A stretch of DNA of 64,000 nucleotides from Cylicocyclus nassatus (lineage: Eukaryota > Nematoda > Chromadorea > Rhabditida > Strongylidae). Positions 48,901-60,669 of the stretch are shown here, piece after piece (the first letter of the stretch is position 1; each line of letters opens with the position of its first letter). A model generated the notes under the pieces. The model was not told the DNA's origin. It did not search any database and worked only from the letters and a program-made list of their open reading frames with translations. Where the stretch lies: positions 9,642,347-9,706,346 of the forward strand of contig CATQJL010000316.1 in the NCBI GenBank assembly GCA_958299035.1. Direction: 5' to 3'. The position numbers were made by a program, and so were the translations under genes.

Positions 48901-49965
48901 CTCATCTATAATGTGCCTTATGTGACAGAAGTCTTGTACATAGAAAATAAGGCATTTATGACTTATAAATCGAAAAGACAACACCACATGTGAATTGAGA
49001 ACATTAGTAAAAAAAATTAGTCGCATGATTATGAGTTAGTAGGCTAGTGTGAGTAGCCATGTTGTGATTTGGACTCGATCGACAAGTTCCTTGTTTAGCT
49101 CTTTTTATCTTCATGTGATCAGAGAGCTGAAACTGTTTCATTTTCAAAAATAGCTTGTTAAAGGTCAAAAGTTGCGGAAGGAAATCTAAAAAACACAATG
49201 TAATTGCTCAAAGTTTGAGGGGGAAATAGAATCCGCGCTGTGTTCCTTCAAGTTTGCTCAAATTGAACTCTAATGATACCAGACACAATCCTCGCGCTGA
49301 TCGGATGTTTTCCAGATTAACACATTCACGAATACGACCCACCGGTGGGTCATAAGTTTGACAAAGTGAAATAGGCTCTCGTCCAAAACGGCAGTAATTA
49401 AAAAATCGGCCTTGTCGTGAATGTGTTGATATAGAGCAAGCTCAGGGTATGTAATTACTAGAAAATAACTTTTTGATTTCTATATGATATCGCTATGAAC
49501 TATTTCGAAAATCTGAATTTATTCACAGTTCTTTGCTGACGTCAGCCTTTATGTCATCAAAACAAACATATCAGCAGGGCTATTTTTGCGCTTCCATGCC
49601 AGGTATAAATCGTCCTTGGCTATAGGCACATTTTGAAATTGAAAAAAGAATAACTATAATGCGATCTACGGTGCTATACAGAAACTAGCCCTGATAGTAG
49701 GAAAGTCTGTAATTATGATTTATGAAGCATTTCGATTTTTTGGAGTTTTTGATTTTCAAACCCGCTATGGAAGTTCAAAGTTGAATGAAAATGGGGGTGG
49801 TGCAAAAAATTGTAGATGTAGCAAAAGATTGAAAATAATAAGGAATCAAAAATTGATGAAAGAAAAAAAATAATGTAAACGGGAATTCTACTTACCGGGT
49901 GGCTGTTGCGATGATGAGGCAACACTGGATGGGCTAGGTGTATTATTGCCATCAGAAGACGACAT
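42965..49965 (-). CDS. mab-10: NAB-family transcriptional co-factor, MAB-10 orthologue
   Basis: Ten exons on the minus strand: 49965-49896, 48516-48411, 47780-47674, 47623-47505, 47430-47319, 47184-47071, 46911-46693, 43656-43547, 43433-43326 and 43276-42965. They sum to 1,377 nt (458 residues plus stop) in phase at every join. A Ser-rich N-terminus precedes NAB conserved domain 1 (exons 3-4: [42 protein letters not shown]). A Ser/Thr/Ala/Pro-rich linker with PAKRKR follows, then domain 2 (exons 8-10: [34 protein letters not shown]). NAB proteins bind EGR-type zinc-finger factors; C. elegans MAB-10 acts with LIN-29 in the larval-to-adult switch. Most donors are GT(A/G)AG or GTTAG. Weak points: exon 5 uses a TTTTGAG acceptor, exon 8 a CAGAG acceptor, and the exon 7 start has an alternative acceptor near 46857. 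The frame is open upstream to a good acceptor at 50121, so an extra 5' exon or a trans-splice site there is possible. Confidence 0.88.
44279..46585 (-). mobile_element. Decayed [11 protein letters not shown] element, copy B, in the mab-10 intron
   Basis: The left end has 'GTTCTTAAGTTCTGTCCGA' and the right end 'TCGGACAGAACTTTCGGAGC', complementary mariner-type termini. It is collinear with 1-1480. Compared with that copy it has extra sequence at about 45640-46370, including poly-C tracts and three 'gttgcgacttcat' words. Minus-strand fragments look like broken mariner transposase, with stops throughout. It accounts for about three quarters of the 3-kb intron between exons 7 and 8. Confidence 0.6.
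49321..49425. mobile_element. Small piggyBac-like MITE in mab-10 intron 1
   Basis: CACATTCACGA at the left and TCGTGAATGTG at the right are inverted, flanked by TTAA (49317-49320) and TTGA (49426-49429). Inside is the palindrome GACCCACCGGTGGGTC. TTAA flanks and CAC(A/T)TTCAC ends suggest piggyBac, but the right flank differs by one base. Confidence 0.45.
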
Positions 49966-50115
49966 TGCCCTCTGAACGGTGGTGGTGGTTCTTTTCAGAA
50001 CCCAAAAAACGGGAGGGGGTTCGGCAGTCGAATAGGGCCGCCCCGTGCCTGCAAAATCGACTAGAGCGAATTCTTCACACGATTTCTTCGACACTTCGTG
50101 CTGGCACAAAACCAC

Positions 50116-50126
50116 ATCGACTGAGA
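50116..50126 (-). other. Strong splice-acceptor candidate upstream of mab-10
   Basis: On the minus strand a pyrimidine-rich CCTCTCTCTCTTCTCAG ends at 50121, directly before an open frame that runs into the proposed first coding exon. It may be the acceptor of a 5' exon or a spliced-leader trans-splicing site. No Met lies in frame between it and 49965. Confidence 0.45.
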
Positions 50127-50799
50127 AGAGAGAGAGGAGAGGACGAAGGGTGATGAACGCACGATGAGAAAAAAACGGTCATAGGACGGATAGGGAAAAA
50201 CCGAACGAAACGACGACATTTCGTGCAACTGTTGGGTACAGCACTGAATACTTGTGATAAATTTTGTTGAACGACGAAAAAATAAATGTGAAATGACATG
50301 GAAATCATAATGTGAAACGCGAGGGAAGTTTTTGTCAGAAGTTTTTGGAAGCAATTTTGAAACTTCAGCAAATTATGAAATACTCGAGAAAAAAAGAAGA
50401 CAAGAAAGTGCGAGAGCAAGCATTGTAGTAAACTGAGGAAAAGGTATTCCTTAAGAGTGTCAGGTACGTCGATATCGGGCTGGTGTCGAGAAGAAGTTTT
50501 CTCGACCTCAGTGGCGCAAATGTAGCAAAAACTCGCTGAAAACATTGTCGACATTAGTCATACGCACTGAATGTATGCGATCGTATAGAGAGAAGTTCCT
50601 TCACTACAAAAAAAACCTTCGTCGCTTTTTCATCGTAAGTAGGCACTTCTAAAGACACGTCGAGTATATTTTCTTTTTTGAATTTACTACGCTGAATCAC
50701 AAGATGATAATGGGAGAGGAAACGAAAACTTGATTTCATTGCTTTTTCATTCTTTCTTTTCCTAGAAGATTTTTTAGCTGGAACCAAGCCGGCTTTTGG

Positions 50800-51195
50800 A
50801 ACCATGAAAGCTCTTGGAGCCGTGATGGATTCTGCAGTAACAGCGGCTCTCGGAGCCATGACGGATCTTGATCCATGATGGGTACAGGATCCATGCTGGA
50901 TTTTAAAACCATGGCCGCCTTTGGAGTAACATGGATCTTGGAGCTATGAAGGACGCCGGGGTCATGATGTGTTTTGGAGCCATGGTGGATCCTGGAACCA
51001 TGATGAATCCCGGGATCATGATGGGTTTTGGAGCCATGGTGGATCTTGGAGCTATGACGGATCTCGGGGTCACGATAAGTTTTGGAGCCATTGTGAATCT
51101 TGGAGCTATTGTGGATCCTAAAGCCATGAAGGAACCTGAAACCGATGGATTTTGGAGTCATAATGGATTTTAGAGCCATGATGGATCTTGGAGCC
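50800..51195. repeat. Minisatellite with ~15-bp period (GGAGCCATGATGGAT-like)
   Basis: About 25 degenerate units of the form 'ttggagccatgatggat/cctgg' run across the block. They give repetitive open frames on both strands (His/Ser/Lys-rich or Met/Pro-rich), which I regard as by-products. It lies about 0.8 kb upstream of the mab-10 start. Confidence 0.85.
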
Positions 51196-51199
51196 ACTT

Positions 51200-52775
51200 C
51201 GGTTCTGAATCTCTCCGCTTCCGAAAAAGCGTTACATCTTTTTTACAACAGCCTCCCCCGCATTTTCTCCCCCATATTTACTTCTGGGAAATGAGGCTAT
51301 ACTATTTATTCTCATGAAACTATGATATTATGTACATAGAACCCATAAGGTTTTTCCATTCTTTTTCTTCCTCGTATCAAGTGGAGACTAAAGAGAGCAT
51401 AGTCTAATGGAAAAGAACTTTTTTACCAACATATTTCAAATGAGCAGAAAAATACGTAACGATCGTTTTTACTGATTGCATTTCTTAGCATGAAAGGAAA
51501 ACCTGTTCCATAGCCATAACCTATAAAATATGAATCTGGAAAAGTTGGAGAATGTGAATTTGGTCACATTTTTACATGACGACCACCTGGGCGAAATTGG
51601 TACTTTTTTGGATTCTATATTTATCAATAGTAAAGAAAGTTAAAAATGGTAGCTACATAAAAAAACTTCCTACCATGGAATATCACTGTGCAAGAGCGTG
51701 AACTGGACGAGTTGCTTCGAATAACATAAAAAGAACACCTGATGGTTTTATCAGCCAACTATCTGGATGGTGTTAGTTGGCTCATGTGAGAGATACCGAA
51801 AAGTAAAACAAGAGAAACAAGCAGCCATAAAGCACAAATGTACTGCTATAAAGTACCCGCACCAGCGTCATACGCAAAAAATCGCACTCCAGATGCTTAG
51901 GTTTTTCTGCACTTTAAGGTTATGCTGCTAGTAATAGGATGTATGCTGAAGGAGAAAAGCTGAACCCTCATGCTTTGAGTTAGAGAAGCTTACTTGAAAT
52001 GCACGCAGGCAGTTCAACTTGCCAGAATATGCGCTAAATTTTCAAAAAAAAAGATGGACCAAGGTGCATGAAATAAAGTTGTAGAAAAAATGATGTAACT
52101 GGATGATCTAAGATTTTGAAACGGTACCAGAGGTGTTAACTTTAATTATCCCATTTCAGAAGTTTTTAGGACCCAAAATTTCGGACAAAGCTTAATTCTG
52201 ATCGTGCAGAAGATGGTCTTTTTGTTTTGTAGGAAAGCGATATCAAAATTCTTTGCTGATTTTTTGCGCAAATTATACCAAACGGGAGTTCTGGAGCGCA
52301 ATGCAGGAATTTCATAAATATTTCTAATTTCTGCTATCTCCAAGATTCATTTATAAGGGCTCCCATTGTTCTGCCAGTGCGGTCTGTATATGGTATACAA
52401 AAGTCATAGACGAGTTAACATAATTTGATTATATGCTTTTTGATTGCATATAACTCAACATTTACTTCATCTGCAACACAGTGAACCTCACCGCAAGAGT
52501 TTTGAACTTAATCAGATTTTTTAACCGCCTGGCTTGAATTCATAATTGGAATCGAGGCTTTCTGATAACTTTAAGAGACCCACCCCATCCCAAAACTTCA
52601 AAAAAAGGCCTTATTTTTTATAGACAAAGATGCTGATTAGGATAATGGCCGTTACCTTTGCCACATACACTGCTGTCATTACCATAATTGCGCTTAAGCA
52701 ATGATCCTCTTCCTGGAAATTGCAACAAATTAAAGCTGCGGCGCGCTGGGTTCGCAGTTGAAGCATTTTGATCTA
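51200..52775. other. No gene recognised
   Basis: AT-rich sequence with no repeat boundary or conserved exon that I can identify. Single short open frames only. Confidence 0.4.
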
Positions 52776-52776
52776 A

Positions 52777-53005
52777 GGCCTCGGGCATACTTCACGCGAT
52801 TTCAGTCGCGACGCGATTTGGCAATATTCCAAAAGTAAATAACTCATCGTGGATGCATTCTAAATCTAAGAAAGTAAGGCATTATATCAGTTTACGAGAG
52901 TTGTAGTGGCTATGCATTTGTACTCTGCCAATGTTGGATTTGAAGAAATCTGGCAAATTGCCAAATCGTGTGGCGACTGAGATCGCGTGAAGTATGCCCG
53001 AGGCC
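52777..53005. mobile_element. PIF/Harbinger-like MITE, 229 bp, TAA target site
   Basis: GGCCTCGGGCATACTTCACG at the left and its exact complement at the right are flanked by TAA (52774-52776 and 53006-53008). The subterminal 'cgcgatttcagtcgcgac' block is also inverted. It is the best-preserved member of the family also seen at 30236, 34094 and 62313. Confidence 0.85.
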
Positions 53006-53009
53006 TAAC

Positions 53010-55940
53010 ACTTTGTGACAAAACCCATTATATGATGATCGAGAAAGGTTTTTAACGCATGATGCACCATGTGCAGCACAGGTAGAAAGTTGTTCAAAAA
53101 CAACACATGCGGGAATCGTCGGACAGCTGTAAGTATACAAAAACGGAAGCCATTTTCCTCTCACAAGGGGAGGATACTTGGTCGAAGTGGCGATTGAATA
53201 GGAAATGTATCCTATTAGAGCATGGAACGTTGATTCTGGATCTGCTTTCGCCATTTGCAGGGTATTTCTTGCAGAGGAGATATGGGATTTTTTTTGAAGC
53301 AAAAATTTCAACGACCACAGTAAAATCACTCAGAACTGTAAACTTTGAGCTCAAATGGAGTCGTGTACTCCCAGAGCGCTCTATGCAGCTAATAACTTGA
53401 GCCTAAAAACCTTATGCTAGACATTGCTCCATTGAAACGCCGGAAAGACCTCAAAACTTGTTTTTACCTTAGCCAAAAGTTTAGATTTTCGTCTCGGAAA
53501 ATCCTCACAGCCCCCTTCTAAGAAGAGCTTTGCAGACATCGAGAGCAGATTTGGAATCAGCCTTCCAGGCTCTATAAAACAGTACACAAATTATAGGGAA
53601 ACGCCACTTCGAACAACTATCCTTTTCCTTGCTAGACTTAACTTTCTACCTGTAACCTTAAAGGGAGATAATGGTTAGGAAACAAAACTCTTTTTGGAAA
53701 GAGTAAGTTTCAAATGCCGTTGCTTACTTAGTTGGGCCGGAAATGCCACTGTAGTAGCTCTCACAATAACTTCTGGAGATAAAATGCCTTTCACAAACCC
53801 CAGTCATAAATGGTGTTAGAATTTTGCAATCGTAATTTTTGTTGCTTTCAGCGAAATTCTATCTCAACGTGAAACTGACTGACGAGAGTTTGCAATGGTG
53901 AAGAATGCCTTTAATAGTCATCTCATTTGGGCACTAGAGTGATTTCGTAAGGCAAATGTCTCTGTCTCTTGCCTTTAGTCTTTCCGAACAACAGTAGGTC
54001 CTTTCCGCGCGAGACCTGAAAATAGGAGTGAATTCATTTGGATGATTTCAGTAAAAAATAATTCACTGCACCTTTCGGCAAGGTTCCATCGCTTGAAGCT
54101 TCAAATAACAGACGCCGGTCGGTCCGTCAAGTGTCCAGTGGATCACACTACTGACCCACCAACTACCAACTAATCACGGTAGGACAATCAGCCAATAGCG
54201 GAATTCACCATGCGCTGCGTCTCTGCCCGGTGCCAGCATGTACGGTGGAAAAAATGCACTCTTCGTGTCTCAAACGAGTTTTTGCGAGTGCCTGGTTACG
54301 GTAACAGGCAAGGAAAAAATCGTAGTAAAACGGTGATGCGTGCCAGTTCGAGTACTGACGCCACTTTTCGTTCATACTTTTTTGAAGCCAATGTCGCAAT
54401 ACGGCCAATCTGCACGATCCGAAAGCTTTTTCCACTACTCGCCGATTGATACTGAGTGAGCAATGCGAAGTTTTTTACGCGAACACAGCCCGACACTCTC
54501 TGCCACAGGGACTCGACTTACTCGTCTAATCCCCTGATGGCTGTCCGTTAAGCAAAAAGTGTTAGCTAGTAGAAAAAATTGCAAAAAAATGTCAACAACC
54601 CCGTGCCATTCAGTGCTTCCACAAAAAACGCACGGCCGTCAGTAGAACGAGAAAAAATCAGCCCGCGGAACAGTTTCTGCATGAAAAAACTCGCATAAAA
54701 AGTGCACTAACTGGCACGGACTGCACCGACGAGCATCCATCCACTGTAGACGTCACGGATGCGAATTCGAAGCGCGAAGAGCGTCCAAGAAACGACGAGC
54801 GAGCACGATTTTTTATATCGGACGTCAGTGGCAATCCACTATCGAACTTCTTATGCTGCTGACTTTTTATGGAGACTTTTTTCCGTGATGTAAGGCGAAT
54901 CACGCATTGCATGCTCATAAGACGTTTCACTTCCCTCTTTGCTAAACAACGCGATTCACCATGGTTACGTGATTTCTCTTTGTGATAAAGAAGAACGAGT
55001 TGGATCCAACTTCAACATAGTCGCTTCTTAGCTGCTGTTTTCGGATGATTCTAAATTCCGGTGCCAAAGCAGTCGTCCTCATTGGAGCGCAATGGTCGCA
55101 GCTGCATCAAGTCAGGCAACGCGATTATGAGCCGACGCTCACTATCTAGAGAAGGTGCGAAAAGGAGAGACACAGACATATGCGCGCAATCGCAGCCGTA
55201 GTCGAATACGTCTAGGAATTGGATAATTTAAGATATTCTTGGGACTTTTTAAGCATACAAGTTTATTATGGTCTTCATTATACCATCACGGGCACCTTGA
55301 AGCGAGTTATGAGCTTTTTATTGTGCGAAATCGCATACTACCCAACATCGAAACAACATCAGATCGAATTTTTTTCTTACCAACAAGACTTGAACAAAGT
55401 GTACTAGCACTTGATGATCATGCCGTGATGCCAGTAGGTCGAGAGTATGCACACTCTGCACAGAAAAAGTCAATAATTCGCTCCAGATTGACCGTAGCAG
55501 CTAGGAATAGCATATTTGGATTCAGCGTATGAAGCTGATTCGAGATATATGTGTATTCCGTTCGAAAAAGCAAGCTAATTTAGGTGCTTTCCTATATAAG
55601 TTGAGTGGGAAGATTGAGCAGTTTTCTATCCTTGAGAATCTAATGCCGTTCTTTTCATTCTGCCAGCCATAACAAACTCATTACTATTTTGAAATACAAA
55701 ACCAACATCACTATTCTTTCGAAAGAAGCTGACATTGCAGCAGAAGAACTATAGAGGCTTGTTGGATTACGTTCAAATGTCCTAAGCTGAACAGAAAGGA
55801 AGAGAAAATGACTATTAGTGAGCTCGTCCAATTCGCATCATTACGTGGATTTGAGTCTGACCTTAAAAGAGAACCTCATTCAATCACAAGAGTTAGCATA
55901 TAGTTTTCTGACTAAGTGCCAGAGTGGTGAACAGTCGCTT
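53010..55940. other. No gene recognised; GC-richer patch at 54.2-54.9 kb
   Basis: Mostly AT-rich. About 54180-54950 is noticeably richer in CG dinucleotides and has minus-strand open frames of 76-90 codons without recognised domains. Its position upstream of mab-10 on the same strand would suit a promoter or untranslated exon, but nothing in the sequence proves it. Confidence 0.3.
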
Positions 55941-55942
55941 AA

Positions 55943-56279
55943 AGTGTATCGTTGAAGGCAGTGGGTCAGGAGAATGGAGCCTTGTCAGATTTTGGTAGTG
56001 TTAGATAGTAGACCCCCCGAATACACTGTAGCCCCAATCCCACCCTCCATTTTATGCTCTAATCGTAAGTTCTGTAAAAGCGCTTCAAACCTCCACCAAT
56101 GACGCCCACTCAATGGAAGTGGGCGGGGCTGGTGGAATTTTGAATCTCCCTTACAGAACTAAGAGCATAAAATGGAGGGTGGGATTGGGACTACGGTGTA
56201 TTCGGGGGGTCTACCACCTAACATTACCAAGATCTGACAGAGGTCCATTCTGTTGATCCACTGCCTTTAAACGTACGTC
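55943..56279. mobile_element. Foldback MITE, about 337 bp
   Basis: Nearly the whole element is an inverted repeat: 'aggcagtgggtca' with 'gatccactgcct', 'ggtagtgttag' with 'ctaacattacc', and CCCCCCGAATACAC with GTGTATTCGGGGGG. The centre (about 56095-56140) holds 'cccactcaatggaagtggg'. No target duplication is evident. Confidence 0.7.
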
Positions 56280-57030
56280 CACCCTTGGAGCGTCTAATTT
56301 ATTGACTCACTTCCCAGGTCTTGACAGAGGCGACTCCCGCCGAAACATCGACCTGTTTACTGGCTTGGTTGTATCAATAAACGGATGACAATTTTGAAAA
56401 CGTCTGACTTATTGAGAACATATTGAACATAAAATGCCGCAAGAATGGTCGAGCACGGAGAACCTCACCACCGTTTGGGCAGATCATACAGTAGGATACA
56501 ACCATCTTCTGCCATCAGTGGGTAAGCAAAGCACTTTTAGACCCCCTAATGTCGGGTTTGCTGGTGATTCATTGAAACGAAAACTCCGCTATGTTCACTC
56601 CATATGAATCGCGTAGTCAATTTTGGATGGTTTGAGCACTTAAAGTGTGAACTCAGGTGACCGACTTACTTTCAAGCCACCGATTATAGTGTGGACCCCG
56701 AACAGCTTCCCATATGCGTCGCGCACCAGCGCTTGCCTTTGATGCGCTTTTTGTCCCCGCCTTTAGTGGTTTATGCGTTCGTATCTTCAGTGATTCTATT
56801 CTTCTTGTAATCTCTATGTTCTATTTTAAAAATGACCCAGAACTGCTGATGGTGATAAGTTTTTACGAGCTTTGGAAGTCCTGAGAGCTTTTGTCTTAGA
56901 AAGTTCTAATTTTTCTCCTCGGTAGTGAAGATTGAGTGCATTTTAGGGAGATTTCTCTTCAAACGTTCCTATACGGGCTTAGCGTATCTATCTCATTTCG
57001 TTTTATATAAAGGCTTTTAGTTTTCAATGT

Positions 57031-58279
57031 GGCATTGAAGCGGGTGCGTAGCAAGTGGTACCCGGGCAGCCGACTGCTGCCGTAGCCAGTTTCAAAAGAA
57101 TCATCCCTAAACCGCTTCAACGAAATCACATCTTATTTTGAAGTGTTGATGGAAAAGTAAGTTCAATTTCTAAGAATTTTTCATTCAGAAAAATTTGAAA
57201 CCCTTGGAGCTACAGCATCAGTAAACAAATACCGTAGTCAAAATTTGTAATAGGAGAAGAACCATTTGATTTCCTATCTGTTCATCCTTGTGTTTGTAGA
57301 TTATTGAAATTTTCTGGTATAGTTTCCTATCGATTGCACTATCATGACTTATAATAACGGGCTAAGGGTTGTTTACGTCTTTTTGTGTGTGAGTCTGTCC
57401 GTTACGAAATTCGTAGCGCGTGTTCCAGCCAACGTCCTGAGCCCAAATTTTGCGTAGTGCACGCTACCAGCATGAAAGCTCACTATACAAAAGCATGAGC
57501 GGATCCGTTGAGTGGATCCGTTGAAAATTGCGCGTCAAACGGATCCACTTGGCTTCTGTCCAGCAAATTTGGGTCCGTAGTACTACTTTTTGCAGAGTTA
57601 TGGATATATTTGACAAGTTAATGTGCAAGCCATGGACTTTAGTCTAAAAAAGTGATGAAAAGTCTACTACTTTACGAAAACGGCGCCAAAGAGCATTGGA
57701 TGTGTAAACGGTCAATTTTTCGAGATTTTACCTGATCATTTGAAAAGATTTTTGCACAGAGATGTAGCCCACCATGTTTATTGTCCTTATGGCGACTGTG
57801 AAACCATGAAAATTTCAAAAACTTATTCAAATTTGCATTTTTTTTCTTTTGGTAAAGATTTCATCCACGCGAAAATACCGATTTCACTCGAAAAACCTCT
57901 AGAAGTGATTAGCTGTTTACGAATCATTCGTAATAGCCTACAGAGCGCGGTGAGTTTCAATCTAATTATTATGCGGGAATGAGTAAGGCATAGATAAAGT
58001 AGGGCCAGTGCGAGCCTCTGCGAAGCAGAGGTGACGCACTGGTTCTCAATAAAATATGAATTTTCTGCTGTACAAAATGATGTAGATATTGAGATATCAC
58101 GGTATCCCTGAGGCTGATATCGCCCCTCGGCTCGACGAGGTGCGATGATGCTTGCGGCAAGGCTTTAGAAGACGAGCATAATTACTGTACCACTTGTAGG
58201 GACCTCGTCTTCAGCTCCGACTGCGGCTGCGGCAGCAGTTGGCTGTCCGGGTACCACTTGCATGCCTCCCCATTGAAGC
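57031..58279. mobile_element. Inverted-repeat element interrupted by a Helitron-like copy
   Basis: 57031-57087 and 58221-58279 are reverse complements with shared cores GCAAGTGGTACCCGG and CTGCTGCCG, plus 'attgaagc' at the outer edge. The Helitron-like element at 57348-58042 sits between them, so the original element was about 550 bp. Confidence 0.55.
57348..58042 (+). mobile_element. Helitron-like non-autonomous element, copy B
   Basis: 695 bp, collinear with 8206-9204. It starts CTTATAATAACGGGCTAAGG after A and ends with the AGTGCG..CCTCTGCGAAGCAGAGG hairpin, CACTGG, then T. Middle blocks such as 'acgaaattcgtag', 'gttccagc' and 'cagagatgta' are shared. Unlike copy A it has only a short GT run. 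Confidence 0.55.
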
Positions 58280-60180
58280 TTCTGCTTGTGCAATCACGCT
58301 CTTGAGTTACACTTCCTAGGTTTTATGATTACAAAAGAAAAACCTTTCAAAAATGATCCTCTCCCTGTTACTTCTGTGATTTTCACCCATCATGTAGTAT
58401 CATACTAGTATTCATGAAACTGACTAGAAACTAAGCGTTATTGGAAATTGGAAGTTCCTCTTCTGCTTAGGATTTTCTTGAGTTACGTTTAGAGGGTTCC
58501 ACTTCTTATTTCACTCCTATTTTCACCTAAAAATCTTTTCTGTACGTAAGTGAGATGAGAAGCTTTAAAGGCAGGGCTCGGCAAAATCGAACATCTCGAA
58601 ATTTTTATATGGAAGGTTGCTTGCACCCCAAATACAAGAACGAAGCAGGTCCGAGCGCACAGCATGAAACCCATGCCTAGAAAATTGCCTCTAAACCCGT
58701 GCGCGCGAGCCATTCTTACACGCACTCGGACGAGCTCAATCGCTCACGCCGTCAGAGTCGGCATGCAGCAATGCTAAGACGTGAGGGTCCCACAACGACT
58801 CTGCGTCTCTGACCATGGCGGGGAGCGCGCCACTCGTCCATATTCAAGAGGAGGCTTGGGAAATGCTGGTTTTCGCCATCTTCGCGCTCTAAAAAGTAGA
58901 TTTCTGAATTCGGCATGTCGAACTACCCCAGGTAAGCGAAAACCCAAAAGTCGAGGATTTGCCGAGCCACTGCTTTTAACAGAAAGCGCGTTGCGTGTGC
59001 CGCGGAGGTACCTATGGGAAGCTGGCCGGGCCCACACTACATCACAATGTAAGACTGATAAACTGCTCATCATACCAAACCTATGAGATGCAGAAAATCT
59101 CTAGACAACTTTCGAAGATGAAAAACATCGAAAAACTATGTGAAGCAAATTTTTTCAGCTTTTTAATCAATGGCCCTTTAAAAGTGTATTTCATATATAT
59201 ATTGTACAGATTAAGATGCTTAGCCACGTTCTGTGGTAAGTATTTGGAAGGCTAAAGTTTCCTCTATTTCGCTCTTTCCAGAGGTCAAAATGGAAATACA
59301 TGTTACATCAAAAATCTGTCCTATAAGCGAATTCCACGCTTTCTTCAGATTACAAGCAGGCTGCCGCACGCTATAGTCACCTTTGCGATATTTGAGAATA
59401 AACGGATCCTTTCTTTGCTTAGGAAAGATGCGTTTACTCTGAAAGGTGATTTAAAGGGTACATGTTCAATTTTATAAGGGGGGGGGGGAGGAGAGAGAAA
59501 AGAGAGGAGAGTATAGAGGAGGAAAGACAGTATAGATGAGGAAAGACACAGGTTGGGGACCAGGATGAACATAGAATTTGCAAGAAAAGGTTTTGTCGCA
59601 CTTGATCCCTCCGGATCGTGACATTTGCCCGAAAGCTAACCAGAAACAACATTGATATTGCGGCTTCACCAGGCATCGCACGCTGGTTCGTAAACGTTAG
59701 ACATATGCCATTTGAACGAATTCATTGTCCTTAAGCGCAGGATATCGGAAGCTTCCATTCGAAACAATAAATTCAGAATTCAGTTGAAGGAGTGAGTGCA
59801 CAATCTAGTAGAGTATCAGGTGCCGACAAGCCGTCCCTTCATAGCCGCATTAATATCATCGCCAAATTACGAAAAGCATCCTATAAGGCATGACCCGCTA
59901 TGATATGCTACTCAGTATGTGTTAACTTACTTCGCCCGTATAATCACCAAAATACCATTGCACCTGTGCGTGTATGATGTCTTTTTCAATGAAGCTGCTA
60001 AACTAAATTGCTTACCAGCAGCTATCACTGTGCCAAACTGCCAAACCACCAGGTCAGGAAGATAAGAATCACGATACAGATGAAGTTATAGCTCATTCAC
60101 TGGTATGGGGTTTGGCAAAACGAAGTTCTTGAACGCTTACATGTAGCATTCAAATTGGGTAGCGCTTGATCTACCAAAGC
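58280..60180. other. No gene recognised
   Basis: Contains a poly-G/GA-rich tract at about 59478-59530 and a pair of overlapping ~100-codon frames on opposite strands at 58774-59086 that lack a recognised domain or splice pattern. Confidence 0.4.
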
Positions 60181-60665
60181 ATTGTATATACCTGTGTATC
60201 TTGAAGATGAGCAGACTGAGCCGCCTGCCTGTGAAGGAAGCCACCGATCAATTGACGGGTCCGGAGTCCGAGCTCACCTGCTTGACTTAGCCGTTCTACC
60301 GGTGCTTTGTTACGCAGCTGAGACTTGATCGGAACTATAGCCAGGTCGAAAGCTCCACGGACCATTCACAAAGCGCTTGAGCGCAGCCTTCTGAAGATGG
60401 CCTTACACAAACAACATCTTATCGGACTTCGCGTACGGTGTACGGTTATGAAAAGGATGTCCCCTCTTCATATAAGTTGCGAAAGCGATTTGCATCATGA
60501 GAAGAACAGGCGACAGATGGACACTAAGAACATCAGAGTGGATTCCTCGCGAAACAGTACGTCCCCGAGGAAGTTGAGCAGACGAGTTCGTGAGACGGAT
60601 GAACCAGCTGAGAAATTAGCTGGATACGATGTTCGCACCTGACCGTTGAGCCATCGGCGACAACC
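60180..60665 (+). pseudogene. RTE-type retrotransposon C-terminal fragment
   Basis: Reads EATDQLTGPESE, then in another frame PVLCYAAET, and later KALERSLLKMALHKQHLIGL, the layout of the region after the reverse transcriptase domain in RTE elements. At least one frameshift and an in-frame stop break it. The block at 60302-60400 matches 29060-29150. Confidence 0.7.
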
Positions 60666-60669
60666 AAGA

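Noticed and set aside
50736..51197. 153-codon His/Ser/Lys-rich minus-strand frame
   Set aside because: It is produced by the 15-bp minisatellite, and a matching frame exists on the other strand.
58774..59086. Opposed ~100-codon frames as a gene
   Set aside because: They mirror one another on opposite strands, lack a domain or splice pattern, and are best explained by local GC content.
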